Part shown: positions 16,204 to 23,777 of the stretch, piece by piece
Layout: the number at the start of each line of letters is the position of its first letter
Position numbering within the stretch: position 1 is the first letter of the stretch
Assembly: GCA_031551525.1 (NCBI GenBank)
Contig: JAVBNN010000008.1
Span: 1 to 41,273, forward strand
DNA from: JAVBNN01 sp031551525
GTDB lineage: Bacteria > Bacillota > Negativicutes > Acidaminococcales > JAISLQ01
Direction of reading: 5' to 3'
DNA length: 41,273 nt
The notes under the pieces: model-generated
Seen by the model: the letters and a program-made list of their open reading frames with translations, nothing else
The model's database searches: none
Told to the model about the DNA's origin: nothing
Program-made: the position numbers and the translations under genes

Positions 16204-17352
16204 ATGGAAAAAAGATTTTTATGGACGCTGTCGGCCGGGCATGTATTTACAGACGTTAACCAGGGGGCGTTGCCGGCGATATTGCCCTTTTTGGTGTTGG
16301 CAGGGGGATTAAGCTATGCGGAGGCGGCGGGACTGGCTTTTGCCATGGCTCTTTCTTCATCTGTAATACAGCCGCTATTTGGTTTATGGGCAGACAAGGC
16401 AACCAAACCGTGGTTGATGCCCGCAGGTATTCTTTTAGCCGGAGCCAGCCTGTCAGTTATTGGCTGGTTGGTTGATTATTGGCAGATGTTTGGCGCCGCA
16501 ATACTTAGCGGAGCTGGTATTGCGGCTTTTCATCCAGAGGCGGCCAAATTGGCCAACCAGGCAGCCGGAGCGAAAAAAGGCGCGGGCATCAGCATATTTT
16601 CTGTGGGCGGGAACTTAGGGTTCGCGTTGGGGCCTGCTATTGCGACGCCCTCCCTCTTGGCTTTCGGACTGCAAGGAAGCATTGTATTGATCGTACCGGC
16701 GCTGATAATGTCCATAATACTGTTTACTCAGGCCAGTAGGTTAAAGACGAAGTTGACCGTTTCGGCGGGAAGTAAAGACGCCGTGGCGCAAAAGGATGAG
16801 TGGGGTAAATTTTCCTGGCTTACCCTGGCGATAATAGCGCGCTCGGTGATTTTTTACAGTATAAACACTTTTCTGCCGTTATATTGGCTGAATGTCCTGC
16901 ATCAGTCGGCGGCTGCCGGGGGAACGGCGCTTACGTTAATGTTTGCCGCCGGGGCGCTGAGCACATTGGCAGGCGGTTTGCTGGCAGACCGGTTTGGCGC
17001 TAATAACGTGGTAAGGGGAGGTTTTTTACTGCTTATTCCTGCGTTATATTTTTTGACGATGGTACAAGACGTAACCTGGGCCACACTGCTGTTGCTGCCG
17101 GTCGCTTTCGCTTTGTTTTCCATATCCGGGCCATTGGTGCTTTTGGGGCAAAAGTATCTGCCGGGCAAGATCGGCTTTGCTTCCGGCGTAACGCTGGGGT
17201 TGGCGGTCAGTGTCGGCGGACTTGTAGCTCCTGTCGTAGGGAAATATGCCGATACTCATGGTTTATTGGCTGCAATGACGCTGCTTTCTTTTATACCAGT
17301 GTTTGGGGCGCTGGTTGTAGTGACTCTTAAACCACCGGCTAAAATTAACTGA
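16204..17352 (+). CDS. MFS transporter, fosmidomycin-resistance (Fsr)-like
   Basis: Twelve-segment inner-membrane transporter of the major facilitator superfamily. The N end (HVFTDVNQGALPAILPFL) and GAGIAAFHPEAAKLA stretch match the Fsr subgroup, named for fosmidomycin efflux but mostly of unknown substrate. Length 382 aa. GTGGAGGG is six bases before the ATG. Cotranscribed with the FadR-type regulator and surrounded by two binding-protein genes, so it may export a related metabolite rather than a drug. Confidence 0.85.
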   Translation: MEKRFLWTLSAGHVFTDVNQGALPAILPFLVLAGGLSYAEAAGLAFAMALSSSVIQPLFGLWADKATKPWLMPAGILLAGASLSVIGWLVDYWQMFGAAILSGAGIAAFHPEAAKLANQAAGAKKGAGISIFSVGGNLGFALGPAIATPSLLAFGLQGSIVLIVPALIMSIILFTQASRLKTKLTVSAGSKDAVAQKDEWGKFSWLTLAIIARSVIFYSINTFLPLYWLNVLHQSAAAGGTALTLMFAAGALSTLAGGLLADRFGANNVVRGGFLLLIPALYFLTMVQDVTWATLLLLPVAFALFSISGPLVLLGQKYLPGKIGFASGVTLGLAVSVGGLVAPVVGKYADTHGLLAAMTLLSFIPVFGALVVVTLKPPAKIN

Positions 17353-17374
17353 TAGGATAAACAATGGCAAATAA

Positions 17375-17411
17375 AAAACCCGCAGGTAAGATAACCTTAC
17401 GCGCGGGTTTT
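17375..17411. terminator. Bidirectional terminator between the MFS gene and binding-protein copy 2
   Basis: AAAACCCGC pairs with GCGGGTTTT; the inner part (GGTAAG/CTTAC) adds weaker pairing. Confidence 0.85.
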
Positions 17412-17421
17412 CGTTTATTCA

Positions 17422-18594
17422 TCAGGGTTTTATGGAAGCCTTGAAGATCTGTTTGCCGTCTTTCATTTCGATTATTACGGCATTTTTAGTAGCGTCGTGA
17501 GTTGCGTTCATGGTTATGCTGCCGGTTACTCCGGGGAAGTCTTTGGTGGCAGCCAGGGCTTCGCGTATTTTAGCCGACTCGGCGCTGTTGGCTCGTTTTA
17601 TCGCGTCCACCAGTATTTGAGCTGCGTCGTAACCAAGGACGGCTACCGCGTCAGGTGCCGTGCCATATTCTTTCTTGTAGGTTTCGACAAAAGCCATGGA
17701 AGTTTTATTGTTAGTGTCAACAGCGTAATGATTGGTAAAATAGGTGTTATTGAGCGCGGCTGCGCCGGCTATCTCGAGGAGTTTCGGGGAATCCCATCCA
17801 TCGCCGCCCACAACTGGTACGGTGAGACCCATTTCACGGGCTTGTTTTACAATTTTACCGACTTCTTCATAGTAGCCGGGAATGTAGATAACTTCAGGGT
17901 TTTGTGCTTTGACCTTAGTAAGGATAGTTTTAAAATCCTGGTCTTTTTGCAGATAGCTTTCTTCACTCACTACCGCACCGCCGCCTTTGGTCAGGGCTGT
18001 TTTGAAGAATTCGGCCAGGCCCTTGCTGTAATCGCTGCTGTTGTCGACCAGCACGGTGGCTTTTTTCAGTTTTAGTGTGTTGAGGATAAAGTTGGCGCCT
18101 ACAGTGCCCTGAAAGGGGTCGATAAAGCAGGTGCGGAAAGTATAGTCTTTTACTTTATTACTTTTTTCATCTACCGTTACGCGCGGATTGGTAGCGCCTA
18201 CGGCAAGGTACGGTATTTTATTGGCTTCAGCCACGCTGGAGGCGGCAATAGCGTTGGAACTGCTGAAAATGCCGCTCACGGCAACGACCTTATCTTGTGT
18301 AGCCAGTTTAGTCATCACATTGGCCGATTCAGATGGCTCGCTTTTGTTGTCACCATTGACGATGGCCAGCTTTTTTCCCAGTACGCCACCTTTGGCGTTG
18401 ATCTCTTTTATTGCCAGTTTGGCGCCGTTCGCAGACGAATTGCCATAAGTGGCGTTATTGCCAGTTAATTCATTTAACAGGCCGATTTTTATTTCGTTGG
18501 ACGAAGAACCGCCCCCGCCGCAACCGGTGACCAACCCGGCAAGGATAAATACTGCCGACAGTATGGACAGCAGCGTGGTAGACCTTTTTTTCAT
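17422..18594 (-). CDS. Branched-chain amino-acid-type ABC substrate-binding lipoprotein, copy 2
   Basis: Second LivK-like receptor, 390 aa, with signal peptide and lipobox LVTGC (about residue 24). It is plainly a paralogue of the protein at 13899-15083: the same order of motifs (IKIGLLNELTGNNATYG, SVAEANKIPYLAVGATNP, VGGDGWDSP) and the same C end. The start at 18594 (MKKRSTT) is chosen because it begins the signal peptide and has GAGAGGGG upstream; the open frame continues upstream to 18732 through AT-rich promoter DNA and should not be used. The differences are spread over the surface and binding cleft, so ligand preference may differ. Confidence 0.92.
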   Translation of the reverse strand: MKKRSTTLLSILSAVFILAGLVTGCGGGGSSSNEIKIGLLNELTGNNATYGNSSANGAKLAIKEINAKGGVLGKKLAIVNGDNKSEPSESANVMTKLATQDKVVAVSGIFSSSNAIAASSVAEANKIPYLAVGATNPRVTVDEKSNKVKDYTFRTCFIDPFQGTVGANFILNTLKLKKATVLVDNSSDYSKGLAEFFKTALTKGGGAVVSEESYLQKDQDFKTILTKVKAQNPEVIYIPGYYEEVGKIVKQAREMGLTVPVVGGDGWDSPKLLEIAGAAALNNTYFTNHYAVDTNNKTSMAFVETYKKEYGTAPDAVAVLGYDAAQILVDAIKRANSAESAKIREALAATKDFPGVTGSITMNATHDATKNAVIIEMKDGKQIFKASIKP

Positions 18595-18702
18595 CAAAAT
18601 AACCCCTCTCTGTGTGTGCCGATTGGCATAAATAAAATAAATTAAGTAAAAAAACCGTATGTTGAACATATAAACATTTAACTTGAACAGTCTAATATTT
18701 AT

Positions 18703-18714
18703 GTATACAAACAC
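18703..18714 (-). promoter_or_regulatory. Second copy of the shared candidate operator
   Basis: GTATACAAACAC, 109 bases upstream of the copy-2 start; see the match at 15227-15238. Confidence 0.4.
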
Positions 18715-18868
18715 GGGTAATTTTACAATCAAATTCTATATTATATGTACAGATATGTCAATAATTTATTGACTTGGTGTGTATTAGTGGACATAGCGAG
18801 GTTTTTGAACAACAAAAGATATCCCGTAGGCACTCACTTCCCGATTTTCAACATGAGAATGGCGCAGT

Positions 18869-19186
18869 TTATTGCCCGTCAGCAAAACCGGTATTGTCGG
18901 TTTCCCAGCGTTTGAGCATACAATAACCCCAAGGAGTAAAGAGCCCGCAAGTTATGGCACATAGTACCATAATGATCAGCCAGGTAAGAAGAAAACTCAT
19001 GCCTGAACCGTTAAATATCAATTGACGGTCATTGACGTAAGTATTAGAAGCTATCCAACGCTGCTGCGCGGAATACGCCCAAGGGAAAAACAGGCCCACA
19101 GTCAACACGCTAACGATGGTAGTCCAAAGCAGCAGCCAGCAATAGCCTAGTCCGGAACCCCTAAACTCAAACACCTTGTTTGCCAT
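18869..19186 (-). CDS. Small DUF898/YjgN-like membrane protein
   Basis: Membrane protein of 105 aa made of two similar halves: FEFRGSGLGYCWLLLWTT ... GLFFPWAYSAQQRWIASNT and IFNGSGMSFLLTWLII ... GLFTPWGYCMLKRWETDNT. The pattern F-x-G-S-G, a membrane helix, G-L-F-x-P-W and a basic patch is that of the DUF898 family, but full-length members are longer, so this is a minimal form. GGAAGGT lies six bases before the ATG. Function unknown. Confidence 0.75.
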   Translation of the reverse strand: MANKVFEFRGSGLGYCWLLLWTTIVSVLTVGLFFPWAYSAQQRWIASNTYVNDRQLIFNGSGMSFLLTWLIIMVLCAITCGLFTPWGYCMLKRWETDNTGFADGQ

Positions 19187-19302
19187 ATAAGTACCTTCCG
19201 TTTCTTGTTTGATTTTTTAAAACTCTGCCAGGAAATAGTTTTGAATAGCGGGATTGGTATGGGAGCACCAAGGTTTTATCCCCTGTAGCCGCTGTACTTG
19301 AG

Positions 19303-19329
19303 TAAAACTAGCCCCCTTGCGGGGGCTAG
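19303..19329 (-). terminator. Terminator of the MORN-like lipoprotein gene
   Basis: On the minus strand CTAGCCCCC, GCAA loop and GGGGGCTAG are followed by TTTTA. Confidence 0.85.
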
Positions 19330-19337
19330 CCAGTAAT

Positions 19338-21023
19338 TCATCTTCTGCCGATCGGCCGGTGAAAACCGCCCGCCCGGCCAAAGCCGCCGTGGCCTAAACC
19401 GCCTCTGGCGGCGGGAGAGTTGTGGCGTTCGATCCTGTTGTCAGAAGGCCGCTGCGGTTCTCTTCTTACGCTACCGCTATCGCCGCCCGGTTTAACCGGT
19501 TGGCGTTGCACTCCTCCGCCCTGACTTCCGGGGCGTGCCGGTTGGCGTCCGCCGTTGTCAGCACCGGGATGTCCAGGGGCTGGTGGTCTGTCGGGTGGGT
19601 TATAAGTGCCTGATCCACCTTCTCCCGGACGTGTGCCAGGATGCGGCGGGGGCGGAGTGGGCTTAGGGCCAGGGCCGGGGTGTGGCCCTGGCGGTCCCGG
19701 ATGCGGCCCCGGGCCGGGTGGCCCCGGATGTGGTCCTGGGCCGGGTGGCCCCGGATGTGGTCCTGGGCCGGGTGGCCCCGGATGTGGTCCTGGGCCTGGG
19801 GGGCCAGGCGGATGTGGTCCCGGTCCGGGAGGGCCGGGCGGAGGCGGGGGCGGCGGATAAGGATACGGGTAGGGGTACGGATAAGCAAAACCCCAGTAGT
19901 AATCGTCATCATAGAAAAAATCACCTACCGCCAGCACTAAGGCGGTGCCGGCCAGGATAGTAGCGGTTTGGTTATCGCTTTTATCATCGTCATCTTTGCT
20001 GTCTTTGCCGGACTGGGCCGGATCGGCAGGTTGGGCTGGAGTAGTAGACGGCTGTGCCGGTGCGCTGGAGTGCGCGCCGGACGGTGTTTGTGCAGTGTTT
20101 GTCGGTTGCTGTGCAACTGTTGTCGGCGTAGTAGCTGCCGGTGTGGTATTGCCTGGCTTGACAGTAGGAGCTACCGGAAAGTTATCAAGAGTCTTTTCTT
20201 CCAACAGCTTGCCGTCCGTAGCGTAGTGTTTGTAATTGCCGGATAAGAAGTAACCTTCAGTATTTTCCTCAACCAGGCCGGTAACATATTCAATGGACTC
20301 TTTTAACTGTCCGTTAGAATAGTAGACGTTGACCGGACCGTCGAGGTAACCGGTGGTGGCTCTTGCGGTAATTTTCGGTTTGCCATTAGGGTAATAGGAT
20401 TTGATGGCGCCGTCGGCCAGATCGTTTTTATAGTCTATTTCCGTGCGTACCTTGCCTTCGGGGACATAGTATTGAACCTGTTTGCCGTCACGCAGTATCG
20501 TGCCGTCAGGATCATCGCTGTCGCCAAAGCGGAACTCGGTCATGACGTCCTTGTGTTTGTCCTTGTCGTAGTACTGCATCACACTGCCGCGGTTGTCATT
20601 TATCTTATAGTCGTACTGGATGCTTTTGCCGTCGTCAAAATACCCGGTCTCAGAAGTTATTTTATTTTCCTTGTAGAACATCGCGGTGTGTATTTTGCCG
20701 GTAGCGGGGTAATATATGTTGAATAATCCGTTTCTCTTGCCGCCGGTAACATCGTAGACCAAAGTAGCCGGTTTGCCGGGCTGTTTATTGATGATGCGCC
20801 CCGTATACAGCGAACCTTCATCGGCGCGGTAGATGAGCCCGTCATCTCCTAGTTTGATCTGATCGTAGTTAAGGATGGTGCCTTTGTATTTGGCCAGCGC
20901 CGAAGCATCGGAAAGGCCTTGGTATTCTTTGGGTGCGGCGGAGCAGCCGACAGAGAAAAAACACAGCATACATACAAGTAAGAAAACACCTGGTAACAAC
21001 GCCTTTTTTGACGTGCTGTTAAT
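19338..21023 (-). CDS. Lipoprotein with YwqK/MORN-like repeats and collagen-like Pro-Gly tail
   Basis: Predicted lipoprotein of about 560 aa. The signal peptide ends in the lipobox SVGC. Residues about 45-255 are MORN_2/YwqK-type repeats (for example GAIKSYYPNGKPK, GPVNVYYSNGQLK). A Thr/Pro/Ala linker follows, then one hydrophobic segment (ATILAGTALVLAVGDFF), a YPYPYPYP-PPPPPP stretch and tandem GPPGPGPHP units, then a Gly/Arg/Pro-rich end. The start is uncertain. GGAGG at 21036-21032 is followed at normal distance only by ATC (21026) or ATT (21023), not by ATG, GTG or TTG; GTG 21032 overlaps the ribosome site, and ATG 21083 lies inside the upstream gene without a site. It follows the Fe-S gene by 14 bases, so translation is coupled. 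Function unknown; a cell-surface role is likely. Confidence 0.75.
   Translation of the reverse strand: MNSTSKKALLPGVFLLVCMLCFFSVGCSAAPKEYQGLSDASALAKYKGTILNYDQIKLGDDGLIYRADEGSLYTGRIINKQPGKPATLVYDVTGGKRNGLFNIYYPATGKIHTAMFYKENKITSETGYFDDGKSIQYDYKINDNRGSVMQYYDKDKHKDVMTEFRFGDSDDPDGTILRDGKQVQYYVPEGKVRTEIDYKNDLADGAIKSYYPNGKPKITARATTGYLDGPVNVYYSNGQLKESIEYVTGLVEENTEGYFLSGNYKHYATDGKLLEEKTLDNFPVAPTVKPGNTTPAATTPTTVAQQPTNTAQTPSGAHSSAPAQPSTTPAQPADPAQSGKDSKDDDDKSDNQTATILAGTALVLAVGDFFYDDDYYWGFAYPYPYPYPYPPPPPPPGPPGPGPHPPGPPGPGPHPGPPGPGPHPGPPGPGPHPGPPGPGPHPGPPGPHPGPGPKPTPPPPHPGTRPGEGGSGTYNPPDRPPAPGHPGADNGGRQPARPGSQGGGVQRQPVKPGGDSGSVRREPQRPSDNRIERHNSPAARGGLGHGGFGRAGGFHRPIGRR
19690..19797 (-). repeat. 27-bp tandem repeats coding GPPGPGPHP
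   Basis: Four 27-base units at 19690-19716, 19717-19743, 19744-19770 and 19771-19797, the last three nearly identical, with a degenerate further unit to about 19830. Being a multiple of three, they can expand without frameshift. Confidence 0.9.
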
Positions 21024-21037
21024 GATGAACACCTCCT

Positions 21038-21895
21038 TTATATTGTGGGTATTCCATGTTCGCAAGGCACGGCGGTCTGACACATGCCACAGCCGTACCC
21101 GTCGAGGTCAAAATGCTCCTTTACATAGTCGGTAGAAGGGCCGCGCAAAAATACGCGGCAAGAACGTTTGTCACGGCCGTCTTTGCTAATCGATCCGACC
21201 GGGCAACGTTTTATACAGGCACCGCAAGTGCCTTTGGAAAAGTAGAGACAATATGCGTGGATGTCTGTGTATGGACGCGGGTCTGGCGCCACATCGACTT
21301 TTACTACGATAGAGCCAAGACGTATGGCTTTGCCAACGGGGGTTATGAGCGCATCGCACAGACCGAAAGTGCCAAGACCTGCTGCGTGGGCCATATGCCG
21401 CTCCGACCATTTGGAGGTGTAGATTTGTTCCGGCGTCTCAAGGCGCGTCCATTCAGGGTGCAGTACAGGAGATATGGCCTGGTAACCATTTTTATGCAGT
21501 GTATTTGTCATATATTCGCGCAACAGATCGTTCACCGGTTCGCCGAGTATCCGCGCGCGTGCCCAGCGTTCAGCCGGGTCGGTGGTCGACTTGGCGCAGT
21601 CGGCTTTGCTGAGGCTGGTTTGCGGCAGTATCCAACTGATGACAGTCAAATCGCCTGGAGAAAAATCTTCGTCAGGATAAGCGTTGGCAAAGATTTCCGA
21701 CGGCGTCCAGTGTTCTACCCCGCAGGCGGAGCGGTCTTTATAGGCGGCAAAAATAGGATCTGCGCCGTTGGCAAAACCAACTACCGGCCTGTCCCACATC
21801 TTTTCTTCGCCAAACTTTTCTCCCATGCGGTTGGCCGTGCTGGTTTCCATGAAATCTACTACTAGAGAATGGAGCCACACTTTTTTATCGGACAT
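21038..21895 (-). CDS. QueG-like 4Fe-4S double-cluster protein
   Basis: Cytosolic iron-sulphur protein (285 aa) resembling epoxyqueuosine reductase and reductive-dehalogenase C-terminal parts. The cluster ligands are GTCGACIKRCPVGS (about 225-238) and GCGMCQTAVPCEHG near the C end. A GLGTFGLCDALITPVG stretch is typical of the family. It lacks the N-terminal cobalamin-binding layout that I can recognise for true QueG, so naming it queG would be unsafe. ATG 21895 is chosen; AAGGAG is 11 bases upstream, and a TTG at 21898 has better spacing. The MORN-like lipoprotein gene follows in the same operon. Confidence 0.8.
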   Translation of the reverse strand: MSDKKVWLHSLVVDFMETSTANRMGEKFGEEKMWDRPVVGFANGADPIFAAYKDRSACGVEHWTPSEIFANAYPDEDFSPGDLTVISWILPQTSLSKADCAKSTTDPAERWARARILGEPVNDLLREYMTNTLHKNGYQAISPVLHPEWTRLETPEQIYTSKWSERHMAHAAGLGTFGLCDALITPVGKAIRLGSIVVKVDVAPDPRPYTDIHAYCLYFSKGTCGACIKRCPVGSISKDGRDKRSCRVFLRGPSTDYVKEHFDLDGYGCGMCQTAVPCEHGIPTI

Positions 21896-22003
21896 CAAAC
21901 GCCACACTCCTTATATAATATATCGGCTAAATGACCGCTTATATTTATTTTAACACAATAAATATAAAATTCACCTATCTTTTACTTAAATTGCGACAAT
22001 TTA

Positions 22004-22019
22004 TGGCATGAAAATTGCT
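22004..22019 (+). promoter_or_regulatory. Sigma-54 (-24/-12) promoter of the activator gene
   Basis: TGGCATGAAAATTGCT has GG and GC separated by exactly 10 bases, the fixed spacing of sigma-54 promoters. It points toward the activator gene, leaving a leader of about 100 bases. Confidence 0.7.
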
Positions 22020-22100
22020 GTTAATTAAATATATGAAAAATGAAATTTGCAGTACATTTGAATACGAGGCACAGAAGTGTTAAAATTTCACTGAAAGCAT

Positions 22101-22116
22101 GTTTCAATTTTGAAAC
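22101..22116 (+). promoter_or_regulatory. Palindromic activator site in the leader of the activator gene
   Basis: GTTTCAATTTTGAAAC has 7-base arms (GTTTCAA/TTGAAAC). The same half-site TGTTTCAATT occurs in the cluster at 23501-23555 upstream of the CoA transferase gene. Here it lies downstream of the -24/-12 promoter and next to the ribosome site. Confidence 0.6.
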
Positions 22117-22129
22117 CAAGGAGGTTGTC

Positions 22130-23455
22130 ATGCAAACAACACGGCAATGGGACTTTGTGTCCGCGACAGAAGAACAGTTTTTTGAAATAATTTTACAGGC
22201 TGCGCCTTATATCGCGCAGGTAGCAGGCGGTGATGTGGTTATTTTTGACGAAAGCGGCTTGCGCCGTTACGTTATTCGTTCCGACGGTTCGCTGAACACC
22301 GAGTATATAGGTACACACAATGAACTTTGCGAAAATGTTATGGAGGAAATGCGCGCCAGCATAGGGCCGTCTACTTTGACTAAAGGCGCAACTGCGGTGC
22401 GTATACCTTTGAATAAAAGTTACGGCATAGCCTTTAACAACGGAGTGTCCGTACAGCGTCAGGATCGTCTGCTGCAGGAGGCGCGGCGCTACCAGACGGC
22501 GCACTATCATCTGGAAAACATCATCGGTACCAGTGACGCTATGTATAAGGCCAAAGACATGGTGGCCCGGGCGGCCAAATCGTCTTCCACGGTGCTTATT
22601 TATGGCGAAACAGGCACCGGCAAGGAACTTTTTGCCCATGCCGTGCACAATGCCAGCGAGCGTTCCACTAAGCCCTTTATTGCCCTCAATTGCGGCGCGT
22701 TGCCGGAGAGTCTCATTGAAAGTCTGTTGTTCGGTTACCAGGAAGGCGCTTTTACCGGCGCGAAAAAAGGTGGACAAATAGGCGTATTTGAACAAGCGCA
22801 GGGCGGGACGCTGTTTCTCGACGAGATAAGCGAAATGCCCTTCAATTTGCAAGTGAGGCTATTGCGGGTGTTGCAGGAGGGCGAAGTAACAAGGTTAGGT
22901 GAGCACAAATCCCGCCGGATAAATGTGCGCCTGGTGGCTTCGACCAACAGGGACTTGCCGGGCATGATAGCACAGGGGCTTTTCCGGGCTGATCTATATT
23001 ACCGCCTGAATGTACTTTCCATAACCATACCGCCGCTTCGGGAAAGAATGGGCGATATACCGGCTTTGGTCAATCACTTTGTACATAAATACGCCGGTTT
23101 GCTGAACAAGAACCCACAGGACATATCGGCTCCGGTGCTGGAAGCTTTCTGCAACTACGACTGGCCCGGCAATGTGCGGGAAGTGCAGAATTATGTGGAA
23201 TATGCCATCAACATGCTGGATAAAGAGGATGCCACTATCGCTGCTAATGCCCTGCCACCGGCGTTGGCCGGACTGGTCGGCCAAAAAACAGTGAGGCTTG
23301 ATAACAAGTACGATGCGCATCTGGCGCAAAGTGAAAAAGAACTGTTTGTTGAAACATTGAAACGCAATGCTGGAAACAAGTGTTCCAGCGCCAAAGAACT
23401 TGGTTTGAGCAGGACTACTTTTTGGCGGAAGCTGAAAAAATATGGACTTGGATGA
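22130..23455 (+). CDS. Sigma-54-dependent transcriptional activator
   Basis: Bacterial enhancer-binding protein that remodels sigma-54 RNA polymerase using ATP. The 441-aa product has an N-terminal sensor part (1-130, no phospho-acceptor aspartate pattern; perhaps a ligand-binding domain), then the AAA+ domain with Walker A GETGTGKE at 159-166, GAFTGA at 206-211 (sigma-54 contact), Walker B GTLFLDEIS and an arginine-finger region, and a Fis-type helix-turn-helix at the C end (CSSAKELGLSRTTFWRKLKK). ATG 22130 has AAGGAGG five bases upstream; the longer frame from 22040 runs through the operator. The next operon has a matching -24/-12 promoter and palindromes, so it is very likely the target. 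Confidence 0.94.
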   Translation: MQTTRQWDFVSATEEQFFEIILQAAPYIAQVAGGDVVIFDESGLRRYVIRSDGSLNTEYIGTHNELCENVMEEMRASIGPSTLTKGATAVRIPLNKSYGIAFNNGVSVQRQDRLLQEARRYQTAHYHLENIIGTSDAMYKAKDMVARAAKSSSTVLIYGETGTGKELFAHAVHNASERSTKPFIALNCGALPESLIESLLFGYQEGAFTGAKKGGQIGVFEQAQGGTLFLDEISEMPFNLQVRLLRVLQEGEVTRLGEHKSRRINVRLVASTNRDLPGMIAQGLFRADLYYRLNVLSITIPPLRERMGDIPALVNHFVHKYAGLLNKNPQDISAPVLEAFCNYDWPGNVREVQNYVEYAINMLDKEDATIAANALPPALAGLVGQKTVRLDNKYDAHLAQSEKELFVETLKRNAGNKCSSAKELGLSRTTFWRKLKKYGLG

Positions 23456-23500
23456 TGATGCCAACAGGTTTTTCGACGCAAATGCTGAAAAAACAAACAT

Positions 23501-23555
23501 CATGTTTCAATTAAGAAACATGATGTTTCAATTAAAAAATGAAAAATGAAACATG
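23501..23555 (+). promoter_or_regulatory. Upstream activator sequences (palindrome cluster)
   Basis: First site: arms CATGTTTC (23501-23508) and GAAACATG (23515-23522) around AATTAA. Second site: TGTTTCAATT (23524-23533) with the inverse half TGAAACATG (23547-23555). They are 50 to 100 bases upstream of the -24/-12 promoter, the normal place for enhancer-binding proteins. Confidence 0.7.
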
Positions 23556-23602
23556 GTTTTAGTTTTGACAAGCGAATAACGGACTTTTTCATCTTGTAAA
23601 AG

Positions 23603-23620
23603 TTGGCATCTCTTTTGCTT
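23603..23620 (+). promoter_or_regulatory. Sigma-54 promoter of the CoA transferase/mutase operon
   Basis: TTGGCATCTCTTTTGCTT has GG at 23605-23606 and GC at 23617-23618 with the exact 10-base spacing. Confidence 0.8.
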
Positions 23621-23777
23621 ATAGTAACTTGTATGTTTTTGGCAGATTGCCGGAATTGTAAAAGGGCGTGTTGGCGGCGCACGGAAAAAGCTGGCTCTGA
23701 GTGGTTGAAGGCTTTTTTGTACTGAATATCATATAAGTGACTATTATGTAAAAAAACTGGATATAGGAGGTATAAGG

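Larger units (their letters stand above)
23456..23777 (+). other. Regulatory region between the activator gene and the propionate-pathway operon
   Basis: This gap of about 320 bases holds the palindrome cluster (23501-23555), the -24/-12 promoter (23603-23619) and about 150 bases of untranslated leader before the CoA transferase ribosome site. No small gene is evident in it. Confidence 0.7.

Noticed and set aside
18595..18732. N-terminal extension of binding-protein copy 2
   Set aside because: It precedes a complete lipoprotein signal peptide and runs through AT-rich promoter DNA holding the shared operator motif.
19690..19830. CRISPR-like array
   Set aside because: The units are directly adjacent with no spacers and encode an in-frame protein repeat.
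19606..19940. Gly-rich and Arg-rich frames on the plus strand over the 27-bp repeats
   Set aside because: They are antisense shadows of the Pro-Gly-rich lipoprotein tail; GC-rich repeats open all frames.
21038..21895. Naming the Fe-S protein queG
   Set aside because: Only the 4Fe-4S double-cluster part is recognisable, and the N-terminal half does not show the layout of true epoxyqueuosine reductase.
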